A stretch of DNA of 64,000 nucleotides from Streptomyces collinus Tu 365 (GTDB lineage Bacteria; Actinomycetota; Actinomycetes; Streptomycetales; Streptomycetaceae). Position 1 is the first letter of the stretch. Every line of letters starts with the position of its first letter. This document shows positions 24,895 through 33,293 of this stretch, piece by piece. Location: assembly GCF_000444875.1 (NCBI RefSeq), contig NC_021985.1, positions 7,460,170 through 7,524,169 of the forward strand, written 5' to 3'. Position numbers and translations under genes: made by a program. The notes under the pieces are model-generated. The model ran no database searches, had not been told where the DNA came from, and saw only the letters and a program-made list of their open reading frames with translations.

Positions 24895-25389
24895 TCAGAC
24901 GTACAGCTTGTCGAGGAAGGCGGAGAGGTTGCGGGCCGTCCGCGCGATCTGCTCGCCGAGGGTCAGGCTCTCCTCGAGGCGGGCCCCGGAGTCCGGCACC
25001 TTCCTGCCGCGCACGTACAGCGGGCACTGGAGGTCGGTGCACATGTACACGCCCACGGAGTTGCCCTCGCGCCCCGCCGTGCCCGCCTTCCGCGCGGTCA
25101 TCAGCGACACCCCGCCGCCCGGATGCGTCGTCAGGCACACCGAGCACATGCTCCGGTGCAGGAACCCGCGGCGCGAGACCGGGAAGCGCAGGGCGACACC
25201 GACGGGGCGGCCCTCGCGCTCCACCACCAGATAGCTGCGGTCGGGCGCGCCGGGATCCCGCCAGCCGAGGAAGTCGAGATCGTCCCACGGCCGTTCGCCG
25301 AGGTCCCGGGGCACCGCGAGCCGCTTGGCCTCGCCCTTGGAGCAGTTGACGAACGAGCCGCGGATGTCCTGCTCGGTGAGGGGTCTCAT
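24895..25389 (-). CDS. FBP-domain zinc protein (FusB-like C-terminal domain)
   Basis: A 164-residue protein whose whole length fits the FBP domain, the treble-clef zinc domain found in elongation-factor-G-binding proteins of the FusB type. Zinc-ligand cysteines are visible in SMCSVCLTTHPGG (about residues 81-93) and MCTDLQCPLYVRGR (about 115-128). Conserved N-terminal EQDIRGSFVNCSKGEAKRL also fits. The role in translation or fusidic-acid tolerance is inferred from the family only. It is a single gene with a palindrome in its upstream region (25423-25441). Confidence 0.85.
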   Translation of the reverse strand: MRPLTEQDIRGSFVNCSKGEAKRLAVPRDLGERPWDDLDFLGWRDPGAPDRSYLVVEREGRPVGVALRFPVSRRGFLHRSMCSVCLTTHPGGGVSLMTARKAGTAGREGNSVGVYMCTDLQCPLYVRGRKVPDSGARLEESLTLGEQIARTARNLSAFLDKLYV

Positions 25390-25422
25390 CGGGGCGTCCT
25401 TCCGGATCTCCGTGCCAGGAGA

Positions 25423-25441
25423 AACCTAGGGGGTCTAGGTT
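25423..25441. promoter_or_regulatory. Palindrome upstream of the FBP gene; rest of the gap has no gene
   Basis: AACCTAG (25423-25429), GGGGT, CTAGGTT (25435-25441) form a perfect 7-5-7 inverted repeat, 34 bases upstream of the FBP start. CTAG is rare in Streptomyces DNA, which makes two copies in 19 bases notable. The remainder of the 318-base gap to the ROK gene holds an AT-richer promoter-like stretch (25615-25680) with TATGTT at 25671-25676. Confidence 0.5.
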
Positions 25442-25707
25442 CTTGGCCAGCCTAAGGAGGCCGCGGGAGGCGGGCGAGCGGATTTCCCGCGCACCCCCGA
25501 GGGCGTCCGGCCTTCCGTACCCTGGGCGTCGGGGGCGCGCGGGGGAGGTGTGGGGTGGGGGAGCGGGAGAGCCGTGCGGGCCGTTCCGGGCCGGTCACCG
25601 GGACCGGCCGCTTCGCTCATTACATGAAATAAGGGTTGTCGGAAAGTCGCGTCCGGCCTGTTCCGGAGGGTATGTTGCAGGTCGGGACAAGGTTCGGAGG
25701 GAACCAC

Positions 25708-26997
25708 ATGGCGGGGCGGAACGGGCGCACGGTACGCGACCTCAGGCGGGGCAACCGCACGGCCGTGCTGCAGCGGCTCTACTTCGACGGCCCGCTCAGC
25801 CGCTTCGAGCTGGGCCCCGCCACCGGACTCAGCTCCGGCTCGGTCAGCAACGTGGTCGCGGACCTCGTCGCCGACGGTCTCGTGGAGGAGGCCGGCAGCG
25901 TCGACTCCGACGGCGGCCGCCCCCGCACCCTGCTGCGCGTGGCCCCGCACAGCGGGCAGATGATCGGCGTCGACGTCGGCGAGACCCGGGTCAGGGTCGA
26001 GCTGTTCGATCTCGGCCTCACCGAACTCGCCCGCGCCGAGCGCCCGCTGACCCAGCAGGGCTACGACGTCGACGTCATCGTCGGCCACATCCGCGACGGC
26101 ATCGCCGAGGTGCTCGCGGCCGAGGCGGCCGTGCCCGAGCGGCTGCTCGGCGTCGGCGTCGGCGTCCCCGGCATCGTCGAGCACACCGCCGACCGCGGGG
26201 CCGTGGTGCACGGGCAGACCATCGGCTGGTCCGCGGTCCCGCTCGAGGAACTGCTCCGCGCCTCCTCCCGACTCCCGGACAGCGTGCGGTACTTCATCGA
26301 CAACGGCGCCAAGACCCTGGGCCAGGCCGAGATGTGGTTCGGTGCCGGACGCGGTGCGCGCAACGCCGTGGTCGTGCTCTTCGGCTCCGGCGTCGGCGCC
26401 TGCCTGGTCACCCCCGACGTGGAGCACGGGCGCGCCGTGGAGTGGGGTCACCTGACGGTACGGGTCCGCGGCCGCCGCTGCCGGTGCGGGGCGCCGGGCT
26501 GCCTGGAGGCCTACGCCGGCGCCGAGTCGCTGCTCGCCCGCTGGCGCGAGGAGGGCGGACGGCCGCCCGAGGGCGTGGACGAGGAGACGGCGCTCACCGC
26601 GATGCTCGCCGCCGCCTACCCGGCCGGCGACGGCGACCCCGACCCGGTCGCGCTCGCCGTCCTGGAGGAGACCGCCGAGTACCTCGGCGCCGGCCTGTCC
26701 GACCTGATCAACCTGTTCCAGCCCGAGAAGATCCTCATCGGCGGCTGGGCCGGGCTCCAGCTCGGCACCCGCTTCCTGCCCGCCGTACGCCGCCACGCCT
26801 CGACGTACGCCCTGCGCCACCCGGCCGACAAGGTGGGCATCGACCTCGGCAGGCTCGGCCCGGACGCGGTCACCGTCGGCGCGGCCATCCTCCCGCTCGC
26901 CGACTTCTTCACCCGCGGCGGCCGCCGCGCCGAACCGGCCGCGGCCGACCGCCACCCGGCCTGGCGCGCGGCCCTGGAGGAACGCGCTCCCCGCTGA
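25708..26997 (+). CDS. ROK-family transcriptional regulator
   Basis: A 429-residue NagC/XylR-type regulator. An N-terminal winged helix (about residues 15-65; RFELGPATGLSSGSVSNVVA) is followed by a sugar-kinase-like fold starting MIGVDVGETRVRVELFD. The conserved zinc motif CRCGAPGCLEAYAG is at about residue 258 (with the preceding GH of EWGHL). The ATG at 25708 follows GGAGGG; an upstream in-frame start at 25636 covers the likely promoter. Members respond to sugars or sugar phosphates. No sugar gene is adjacent, so its target is unknown. Confidence 0.9.
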   Translation: MAGRNGRTVRDLRRGNRTAVLQRLYFDGPLSRFELGPATGLSSGSVSNVVADLVADGLVEEAGSVDSDGGRPRTLLRVAPHSGQMIGVDVGETRVRVELFDLGLTELARAERPLTQQGYDVDVIVGHIRDGIAEVLAAEAAVPERLLGVGVGVPGIVEHTADRGAVVHGQTIGWSAVPLEELLRASSRLPDSVRYFIDNGAKTLGQAEMWFGAGRGARNAVVVLFGSGVGACLVTPDVEHGRAVEWGHLTVRVRGRRCRCGAPGCLEAYAGAESLLARWREEGGRPPEGVDEETALTAMLAAAYPAGDGDPDPVALAVLEETAEYLGAGLSDLINLFQPEKILIGGWAGLQLGTRFLPAVRRHASTYALRHPADKVGIDLGRLGPDAVTVGAAILPLADFFTRGGRRAEPAAADRHPAWRAALEERAPR

Positions 26998-27536
26998 CGC
27001 CTCCGGCGGTGCGCGGGAGGGTTTCGCGCACCGGGGCCGGAGGGGTTCCGTACCGTACTGGATTTGCGGGGGCCGCCCGGGGGGGCGGGGGTCCGCATGG
27101 GGGAGCTGCGCGGGGTTCGCCACCGGGGGCGGCGCCCTGCCTGGTGGGGAGAGCCGGCGGCGGCCCGCCGCTGGGCGGCCGGCGGTCGGCCGTGCGCCTG
27201 GCCGGGTCCGTCACGCCGTACCGGTCGGTGGCGGGCCGGCCGGATTTTCCACCCAGCCCGCCTCAGGCGGGTGCCGAACACCCGCCGCCGGGACCGGCCT
27301 CCGAGACGCCGTCGTCGGCAAATTCGGCGCGCTGGACGGCCGCGAGCCGGACGGGACCGGCGGCATGGGTGCGCCTCTCAGGCGGTCGGCTTGGGGCCGT
27401 CGGCCGCGTGAGCGCACGGGCCGTGGCGCAGGTGCGCCTCGTCAGGCGGTCGGCTCGGGGCCGTCGGCGCGTGAGTCCCGGGTCGTGGCGCCGGCCGGAC
27501 GGCGTCCGGCGCGACGTGAGAGCGTACGAAACCGGT
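26998..27536. other. Gene-free gap with hairpin and direct repeats
   Basis: No open frame here has convincing codon use or similarity. A perfect hairpin CCCGCC-TCA-GGCGGG lies at 27257-27271. Two imperfect direct repeats of about 44 bases follow (27369-27475). These could be parts of terminators or the remains of a duplicated small gene. Confidence 0.5.
27369..27475. repeat. Two direct repeats of about 44 bases
   Basis: Copy one (27369-27412) and copy two (27431-27475) both begin GGTGCGCCTC and share TCAGGCGGTCGGCT and GGGGCCGTCGGC, ending GCGTGAG. They differ by a few substitutions and one-base indels and are spaced 62 bases start to start. They lie downstream (minus strand) of the small gene at 27537-27806. 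Origin unknown. Confidence 0.7.
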
Positions 27537-27806
27537 TCAGGCCGTGGGTTCCTCCGGGGTCGGCTCGTCCGTCGGGGTCTGCTGGTCCGTCTGGGCGGGC
27601 GGTCCGTTCCGGGGGCCGCTGCCGGCCTCGTCGGTGTCGGGGGCGTCCGGTTCCGTGTCGTCCTCCGGCGGCGCGGGTTCGTTCCTCGACGCGGGGCGCG
27701 CGGCCGCGTCCCACGGGTCGCCGCCGGGGCGCGCCTGCTGGTCGGGCAGGTCGCGCGGGACCGGGCGGACCGGCTGACCGCTCTCCGGGTCACGCTGTGC
27801 CGTCAT
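27537..27806 (-). CDS. Small Pro/Asp/Glu-rich hypothetical protein
   Basis: An 89-residue, strongly acidic, proline-rich protein with no predicted folded domain (MTAQRDPESGQPVRPVPRDL, then PPEDDTEPDAPDTDEAG). The ATG follows GAGGAGG at ideal spacing, the best single reason to believe it. The composition suggests an intrinsically disordered cytoplasmic protein. It is 27 bases after the stop of the epimerase gene on the same strand, so likely co-transcribed. Function unknown. Confidence 0.65.
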   Translation of the reverse strand: MTAQRDPESGQPVRPVPRDLPDQQARPGGDPWDAAARPASRNEPAPPEDDTEPDAPDTDEAGSGPRNGPPAQTDQQTPTDEPTPEEPTA

Positions 27807-27833
27807 GGGTGTCCTCCTCGGCTCGGTGCCGGC

Positions 27834-28865
27834 TCAGCCGACCTTGCGGCCCCGCATCGGTTCGGTCTCCATCCCGCCGCCCTTCCGCAGGCCCTCCAGG
27901 AACTCCCGCACCACCTCGTCCGCCGTGCGCCGCGGGCGCCAGCCGAGTTCGGTGTGCGCCCGGGCGCAGTCCATCAGCGGCAGCCGCAGGACCGCGTCGA
28001 ACAGGTGCGGGGACGCGGGCAGCAGCCGCAGCCCCCAGGCCGCGGCGATCGCCGAGCGGGCCGCCGTGCGCGGCAGCCGCACCGGGCGGGTGCCGAGCAG
28101 CTCGCCCAGCAGGGCCGCGTCGACCGGCGGATCGGCGGCGAGGTTGAAGGCGCCGCGGGCGGTCTCCGAGTGCACCGCGAGACGGTAGGCCTCGGCGGCG
28201 TCGTCGGTGTGCAGCGCCTGCACCCGCAGTCCGGGGATGTCCGGCAGGAACGGCAGCACCTCGGGCCGGGCCAGCGGGCCCGGCAGGAACCGGCCGCCGA
28301 AGATCCGCCGCTGCTCGCTCGCCGACTCCCACTTGAACAGGAACGCCGGGCGCATCCGCACCACCCGTACCTCGGGGTGGTCGCGCTCGAAGGTGTCCAG
28401 GGCGCGTTCCAGGTACGCCTTCTCCCGGCAGTAAGCGGCGTCCGGCCAGCCGTGCGTGGGCCACGACTCGTCCACGGCGTGGTCCTTGGGGCCGGGCGAG
28501 TAGGCGCCCACCGAGGAGGCGTGCACCAGCACCGGCACCCGGGCCGCGGCGACCGCCTCGAACACCCGCATGCTGCCCAGCACGTTGGTCCGCCAGGTGG
28601 CGACCGGATCGTGGGTGGGCTGGAACGCCCAGGCCAGATGGACGACGGCGTCGGCGCCCTCGAACCGTTCGGCCAGGTTCGCCGTCTCGGACGCCAGGTC
28701 GACCGTGCCCCACTCCACCTTCTCCGGGGACCACTCGGGCCTGCGCCGTGCGAGACCCCGCACGGACTTGACCCCGGGGTCCTCCGAGAGCAGGCGCACC
28801 ACACTCGTACCGACGTTCCCGGTGGCGCCCGTGACCACGACCCTGCTGCCCGTTGCGCTGCTCAC
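27834..28865 (-). CDS. NAD-dependent epimerase/dehydratase family protein
   Basis: A 343-residue extended SDR. The N-terminal nucleotide motif is VVVTGATGNVGTSVV (TGxxGxxG), with VVHLAWAFQPTHDP, ASSVGAYSPG and the catalytic pair in YCREK (YxxxK, about residue 145). The GTG at 28865 follows GGAG; the open frame extends further upstream into unrelated sequence. The substrate is probably a nucleotide sugar or similar, but nothing in the context names it. It is followed by the small acidic gene. Confidence 0.88.
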   Translation of the reverse strand: MSSATGSRVVVTGATGNVGTSVVRLLSEDPGVKSVRGLARRRPEWSPEKVEWGTVDLASETANLAERFEGADAVVHLAWAFQPTHDPVATWRTNVLGSMRVFEAVAAARVPVLVHASSVGAYSPGPKDHAVDESWPTHGWPDAAYCREKAYLERALDTFERDHPEVRVVRMRPAFLFKWESASEQRRIFGGRFLPGPLARPEVLPFLPDIPGLRVQALHTDDAAEAYRLAVHSETARGAFNLAADPPVDAALLGELLGTRPVRLPRTAARSAIAAAWGLRLLPASPHLFDAVLRLPLMDCARAHTELGWRPRRTADEVVREFLEGLRKGGGMETEPMRGRKVG

Positions 28866-29204
28866 CTTCGGCTCCTTCCCGCGGCGGCTTCGGGGGACCC
28901 GCCGGGTACCCGTGCGGGGCGCGCGCACACGGCGCCGGCACGGGAAAGCCCCCGGCAGTGACGGGGGCAAGGGGAAGCCCCGGTCGCGACGGGGGAATCA
29001 CGACCGGGGCGGTCAGGTGGTGGGCGCGGACGGCGGTCGCCTCGCGGCGAAGGGCTCCACAGGGCTTCAGCCGGACGATCTTCCCTGTGGGCGAGAGGTG
29101 AGGCCCGGGGACACTGTCCCGTCCGCTCCCACGGCTGGTTCAACGGGCAACCACCTTGGGGTGTTCCAGCCGGGCCGCGTGACCTCGGTCACCCCCGGCA
29201 ACGC
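28866..29204. other. Intergenic region rich in inverted repeats
   Basis: This 339-base gap has no credible gene but several hairpins. GCCCCGGTCG (28977-28986) pairs with CGACCGGGGC (29001-29010). CCACAGGG (29057-29064) pairs with CCCTGTGG (29083-29090), enclosed by CTCGC (29041-29045) and GCGAG (29091-29095). GTGACC-TC-GGTCAC lies at 29179-29192, near the HAD gene's stop, and is a plausible terminator or operator. The nested 29041-29095 structure could be a small structured RNA or leader; this is speculative. Confidence 0.5.
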
Positions 29205-29861
29205 TCAGGCCAGCGGGCTCCCGTCCAGCCGGTCCAGCAGGTCGGCGGGGTCGGCGTACACCGAGCGCGCCCCGGCCTCCTCCAGGTCGGCCCGCGGGAT
29301 CCCGCCGCACAGCAGGCCCACGCAGTGCACCCCGGCCTTGCCGCCCGCCCGCATGTCCCACACGGTGTCCCCGACGAACACCGCCCGGGAGGCGGGCACC
29401 CCGGCCAGTTCCAGGGCGTGTTCCACCGGCTCGGGCGCGGGCTTGCCCCGCTCCACGTCGTCGGCGCTCGCGGTGCCGTCGATCGCCTCGTCGGCGTCGA
29501 TCGCCCGGCGCAGCGCGCCCAGCTCGGCGCCGCTCGCGGAGGTGGCGAGCACCACCCGCCAGCCGTCCCGGTGCAGCCGGCGCAGCAGCTCCCCGGCCCC
29601 CGGCAGCGGGGGCAGGCGGTCGAAGTACTGGCCGTACAGCGCCTTGTGGGCGGCGTTCAGCGTGGCGTCCTGCTCCTCGTCCCGGTCGTCGCCCAGCAGA
29701 TGGGCGATCAGATCGGTGGAACCGAGGCCCACGGCCCGGTGCACGGCGTGCATGGGCACCCGGTGGCCCGCCTGGCGGAACGCCTCCCACCAGGTGACGA
29801 CGTGCAGATGATTGGTGTCGACGAGGGTTCCGTCGACGTCGAACACGGCGGCGCGGTCCAT
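29205..29861 (-). CDS. HAD-superfamily hydrolase (phosphatase-like)
   Basis: A 218-residue HAD hydrolase. Motif I is FDVDGTLVDTN with the nucleophile Asp at residue 8. Motif II is the Ser in LATSASGAEL, motif III the Lys in ERGKPAPEPV, and motif IV FVGDTVWDM. The cap insertion is of the phosphoglycolate phosphatase/beta-phosphoglucomutase type. It likely dephosphorylates a small phosphate ester in the cytoplasm; the substrate cannot be told. It lies 62 bases from the PHP gene on the same strand. Confidence 0.9.
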   Translation of the reverse strand: MDRAAVFDVDGTLVDTNHLHVVTWWEAFRQAGHRVPMHAVHRAVGLGSTDLIAHLLGDDRDEEQDATLNAAHKALYGQYFDRLPPLPGAGELLRRLHRDGWRVVLATSASGAELGALRRAIDADEAIDGTASADDVERGKPAPEPVEHALELAGVPASRAVFVGDTVWDMRAGGKAGVHCVGLLCGGIPRADLEEAGARSVYADPADLLDRLDGSPLA

Positions 29862-29923
29862 CCGGAGGGGTCCTTTCTTCCGTTCCGTGGGCCGGGTACC
29901 ACGTCGGGGGGCCGCCACGCGCG

Positions 29924-30964
29924 TCAGGAGGCGGTCACACGTGCGGGCGTCCGGCCCTGACGGGTCCAGGCCAGCAGTTCCTCGGCGGACCACGCGGTCA
30001 CCACCCGTTCGGCGGGCACCCCGCACTCCTCGGCCCGGGCACAGCCGAGGATCTGCCAGTCGAGCTGGCCCGGGGCGTGCGCGTCGGTGTCGATCGAGAA
30101 CAGCACCCCGGCCGCCACGGCCGCCCGCAGCAGCCGCCGCGGCGGGTCGAGCCGCTCGGGACGGCTGTTGATCTCCACGGCCGTGCCCGACTCGGCGCAG
30201 GCGGCGAACACCTCGTCCGCGTCGAACTCCGACTCGGGCCGCCCCCGGCCGGTGACCAGGCGACCGGTGCAGTGGCCGAGGACGTCCGCGTGCGGGTCGC
30301 GGACGGCGGCCACCATCCGGCGGGTCATCGAGGGGGCGTCCATCCGCAGCTTGGAGTGCACGGACACGACCACGACGTCCAGCCGCTCCAGCAGTTCGGG
30401 TTCCTGGTCGAGCGAGCCGTCGTCGAGGATGTCGCACTCGATGCCGGTGAGCAGCCGGAACGGCGCCCAGGTCGCGTTCAGCGCGGCCACCACGTCCAGT
30501 TGCTCGCGCAGCCGTTCGGGGGACAGGCCCCGGGCGACGGTGAGCCGGGGCGAGTGGTCGGTCAGGACCGTCCACTCATGGCCGAGCCCGATCGCCGCAC
30601 GCCCCATCTCCTCGATCGGGCTGCCGCCGTCCGACCAGTCCGAGTGCGTGTGGCAGTCCCCGCGCAGCAGGGCCCGCAGCTCCGCGCCGGGGCCGGTGCT
30701 CTCGCGCGCCCCGGCCTCCTCCTCCAGCTTGCGCAGGTACCCGGGCACCTCCCCGGCCAGGGCCTCCCGCACCACCTGCGCGGTCTTCGGGCCGACCCCC
30801 TTCAGCGACTCCAGCGTCCCGGCCGACACCCGTTCGCCCACCTCGCCCTCCGGCAGGGCGGCCAGCGTCCGGGAGGCGGTGCGAAAGGCCCTCACCCGGT
30901 ACGTGGGCGCCAGCGACCGCTCCAGCAGGAAGGCGATCCGGTCCAGGGCGGCGACGGGATCCAT
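29924..30964 (-). CDS. HhH-PHP domain protein (PolX-like, no polymerase domain)
   Basis: A 346-residue protein. The N-terminal 95 residues resemble the helix-hairpin-helix part of family X DNA polymerases (PTYRVRAFRTASRTLAALPE, TLESLKGVGPKTAQVV). The rest is a PHP metallo-phosphoesterase with metal-ligand motifs GDCHTHSDWSDGG, LTDHSPRL, TGIECDIL, HSKLRM, LGHCTGR, EINSRPERLD and DTDAHAPGQLDW. The nucleotidyltransferase core of PolX is absent. It could be a DNA 3'-end or phosphoester-cleaving repair enzyme, inferred from the family. Confidence 0.9.
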   Translation of the reverse strand: MDPVAALDRIAFLLERSLAPTYRVRAFRTASRTLAALPEGEVGERVSAGTLESLKGVGPKTAQVVREALAGEVPGYLRKLEEEAGARESTGPGAELRALLRGDCHTHSDWSDGGSPIEEMGRAAIGLGHEWTVLTDHSPRLTVARGLSPERLREQLDVVAALNATWAPFRLLTGIECDILDDGSLDQEPELLERLDVVVVSVHSKLRMDAPSMTRRMVAAVRDPHADVLGHCTGRLVTGRGRPESEFDADEVFAACAESGTAVEINSRPERLDPPRRLLRAAVAAGVLFSIDTDAHAPGQLDWQILGCARAEECGVPAERVVTAWSAEELLAWTRQGRTPARVTAS

Positions 30965-31166
30965 GCCCCCCAGCGTGACACCCACGACCACGAGCGGCGC
31001 GCGGAACCCGTCGGCCGAGCCCTGCCCGTCCGGCGTCCCCGGGGCGGCGCTCACGGGGGCCGGGGCTCGGCTCCACCACGTTCGGGGGCAGGAGCGCGGG
31101 CGTTTGCCGGCGATGCCCACGGGTACTGCGGACACCCGACCGAGCGACCATCCGAGGAGCCGGGTC

Positions 31167-31970
31167 ATGCCCGAACCGGACACGCAGCGAACGGCCGTGA
31201 TCACCGGTGGCGACAGCGGCATCGGCCGTGCGACCGCGGTGCGGCTGGCCGAGCAGGGGCTGGACGTCGGCATCACCTGGCACACCGACGAGAAGGGCGC
31301 CCGGGAGACCGCCGAGGAGGTCCGCGCTGCGGGCCGCCGCGCCGCCGTCGCCCACCTGGACCTCACCCGGCTGCCCGGCGCCGCCGACACCGTGGACGAG
31401 CTGTGTGCCGAGCTGGGCCGGCTGGACGTCCTGGTCAACAACGCGGGGACGGGCACCATGACGCCGTACCTCGACCTCACCCTCGACGACGTGCGGCGGG
31501 TGCTCGACGTGGACCTCGTCGGCCCCTTCCTGTGCGGGCAGAAGGCGGCCCGGCAGATGATCCGGCAGGGCGGCGGCGGCCGCATCGTCAACGTGACGTC
31601 CGTGCACGAGCACCAGCCCCGGGTGGGCGCCGCGCCGTACTGCGCGGCCAAGGGCGGACTCGGCCTGCTCACCCAGGTGATGGCCCTGGAACTGGCCGAG
31701 CACGGCATCACCGTGAACGCGGTGGCCCCCGGCGAGATCGCCACCCCGATGACCGGTCAGGAGGACGTCGACCCGCACACCGAGCGGCGCCCGGGCATCC
31801 CCCTCGGACGGCCCGGCGACGCCCGTGAGGTCGCCGCCGTCATCGCCTTCCTCGCGAGCCCCGACGCCTCCTACGTCACCGGCGCCTCCTGGAGCGTGGA
31901 CGGCGGCATGCTCCGCATGGGGCCGCAGGCCGGATCGCACCTGACCGGCGACGACTGGCGCCGTCCCTGA
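31167..31970 (+). CDS. SDR-family oxidoreductase
   Basis: A 267-residue classical short-chain dehydrogenase. It shows TGGDSGIGRATAV (cofactor motif), LVNNAGTG, the catalytic Ser in VNVTSVHEH and YCAAKGG (YxxxK). The C-terminus ITVNAVAPGEIATPM is typical of FabG-like enzymes with NADP. The ATG at 31167 follows GAGGAG; the open frame runs upstream antisense to the PHP gene and is not coding. The topoisomerase gene starts eight bases after its stop, so the pair is probably co-transcribed. Substrate unknown. Confidence 0.9.
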   Translation: MPEPDTQRTAVITGGDSGIGRATAVRLAEQGLDVGITWHTDEKGARETAEEVRAAGRRAAVAHLDLTRLPGAADTVDELCAELGRLDVLVNNAGTGTMTPYLDLTLDDVRRVLDVDLVGPFLCGQKAARQMIRQGGGGRIVNVTSVHEHQPRVGAAPYCAAKGGLGLLTQVMALELAEHGITVNAVAPGEIATPMTGQEDVDPHTERRPGIPLGRPGDAREVAAVIAFLASPDASYVTGASWSVDGGMLRMGPQAGSHLTGDDWRRP

Positions 31971-31977
31971 GCCGGCC

Positions 31978-32994
31978 ATGAGACTGCGCACCAGCTCCTG
32001 CGAGCAGCCGGGCTTCACCCGGGTCCGCTGCGGCCGCGGCTTCCGCTACCGGGACACCGACGGCGAGCCGCTCACCGACACCGGCCAACTGGCCCGTGTC
32101 CGCGCCCTGACCATTCCGCCCGCCTGGCGCGACGTGTGGATCTGCCCGTGGCCCAACGGCCACCTCCAGGCCGTCGGCACCGACGCGGCCGGACGCCGCC
32201 AGTACCTGTACCACGAGCGGTTCCGGGCCGAGCAGGACAAGGCCAAACACGTGCACGTGCGCGAGGTCGCCCGCGCCCTGCCCGAACTGCGCGACCGGGT
32301 CACGACCGACCTCAAGGGCCGCGGACTGAGCCACAACCGGGTCACGGCCTGCGCGGTCCGCCTGCTCGACCTGGGTTTCTTCCGCATCGGCAGCGACCGG
32401 CACACCAGGAACAGCGAGACCTACGGCCTGACCACGATGCTCCGCGAGCACGTGAGCTGCGGCCGGGGCGAGATCGCGTTCGAGTTCCCCGCCAAGGGCG
32501 GCACCCGGATGGTCCGGGCCCTCGTCGACGACCAGGCGTACGCGGTCGCCCGGGCCCTGCTGCGCCGTCCGCGCGGCGGCGACCGGTTCCTCGCCTTCCG
32601 GGACCGCGGCGGCTGGCACGACCTGCACGGCGACGACCTGAACGAGGCGCTGCGGCGGCTCTCCGGCACCGACGTCACCGCGAAGGACTTCCGCACCTGG
32701 CACGCCACGGTGCTGGCGGCGGTGGCGGTCGCCGTGGCCGCCCGGGGCGCCCGCGCCACCGCCGCCGCCCGGCGCCGGCAGACCGCACGCGCGGTCCGCG
32801 AGGTCAGCCACTACCTGGGCAACACCCCGGCGGTGTGCCGGGCCTCCTACATCGATCCGCGGGTGTTCGAGCTGTTCGAGCAGGACGTGACCATCGCCCC
32901 CGCGCTCGCCCGGCTGGGGGAGCACGGGGACTTCGGGCGGCCGGCCACCCAGGGCGCGGTGGAGGCGGCGGTGCTCGGTCTCCTGGACGGCTGA
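31978..32994 (+). CDS. DNA topoisomerase IB
   Basis: A 338-residue poxvirus-like type IB topoisomerase. The N-terminal part reads GFRYRDTDG and ALTIPPAWRDVWICP. The catalytic core contains LDLGFFRIGSDRHTRNSETYGLTT, KDFRTWHAT (Arg and His), and CRASYIDPRVFE, where Tyr 291 is the active-site nucleophile. It relaxes supercoils by transient 3'-phosphotyrosine nicking. Such enzymes are common as extra topoisomerases in Streptomyces. The ATG is eight bases downstream of the SDR stop. Confidence 0.93.
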   Translation: MRLRTSSCEQPGFTRVRCGRGFRYRDTDGEPLTDTGQLARVRALTIPPAWRDVWICPWPNGHLQAVGTDAAGRRQYLYHERFRAEQDKAKHVHVREVARALPELRDRVTTDLKGRGLSHNRVTACAVRLLDLGFFRIGSDRHTRNSETYGLTTMLREHVSCGRGEIAFEFPAKGGTRMVRALVDDQAYAVARALLRRPRGGDRFLAFRDRGGWHDLHGDDLNEALRRLSGTDVTAKDFRTWHATVLAAVAVAVAARGARATAAARRRQTARAVREVSHYLGNTPAVCRASYIDPRVFELFEQDVTIAPALARLGEHGDFGRPATQGAVEAAVLGLLDG

Positions 32995-33038
32995 CGCGGA
33001 CGAGTCGTACGCCCGCGCGGCGTTCTAGGCTCTATTGC

Positions 33039-33284
33039 ATGACTGAACAAGGAGTTCCTCACATCGCCCATCCGCGGGTCCAGGTCCTCGGGGTGTGTCC
33101 GGGCCGGCACGGCGAGCCGCCGTTCAGGATCATGGAGATCGACGGCGAGGTGATCGGCGAGGCCAGGACCGTCACCGACGTCCTGGAGGCCGCCGCCTCC
33201 CACGGCATCCCCATCCACGACCTGGACGACCCGGACGCGGTCCGCTGGGTGGGAGGCGGCAAGTACACCTGGACACTGCACTGA
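33039..33284 (+). CDS. Small conserved-looking hypothetical protein
   Basis: An 81-residue protein with no recognised domain: a short polar N-terminus, then FRIMEIDGEVIGEARTVTDV and a C-terminus IHDLDDPDAVRWVGGGKYTW. Codon usage is typical. TAGGCT (33027-33032) is six bases before the ATG and there is no Shine-Dalgarno, so the message is probably leaderless. It ends nine bases from the convergent GH16 gene. Function unknown. Confidence 0.75.
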   Translation: MTEQGVPHIAHPRVQVLGVCPGRHGEPPFRIMEIDGEVIGEARTVTDVLEAAASHGIPIHDLDDPDAVRWVGGGKYTWTLH

Positions 33285-33293
33285 GCCGCCGGC

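Noticed and set aside
28862..29143. Minus-strand frame of 93 codons between the HAD and epimerase genes
   Set aside because: It is interrupted by several hairpins, lacks typical codon bias and has a composition rich in Arg/Pro/Ala typical of noise frames.
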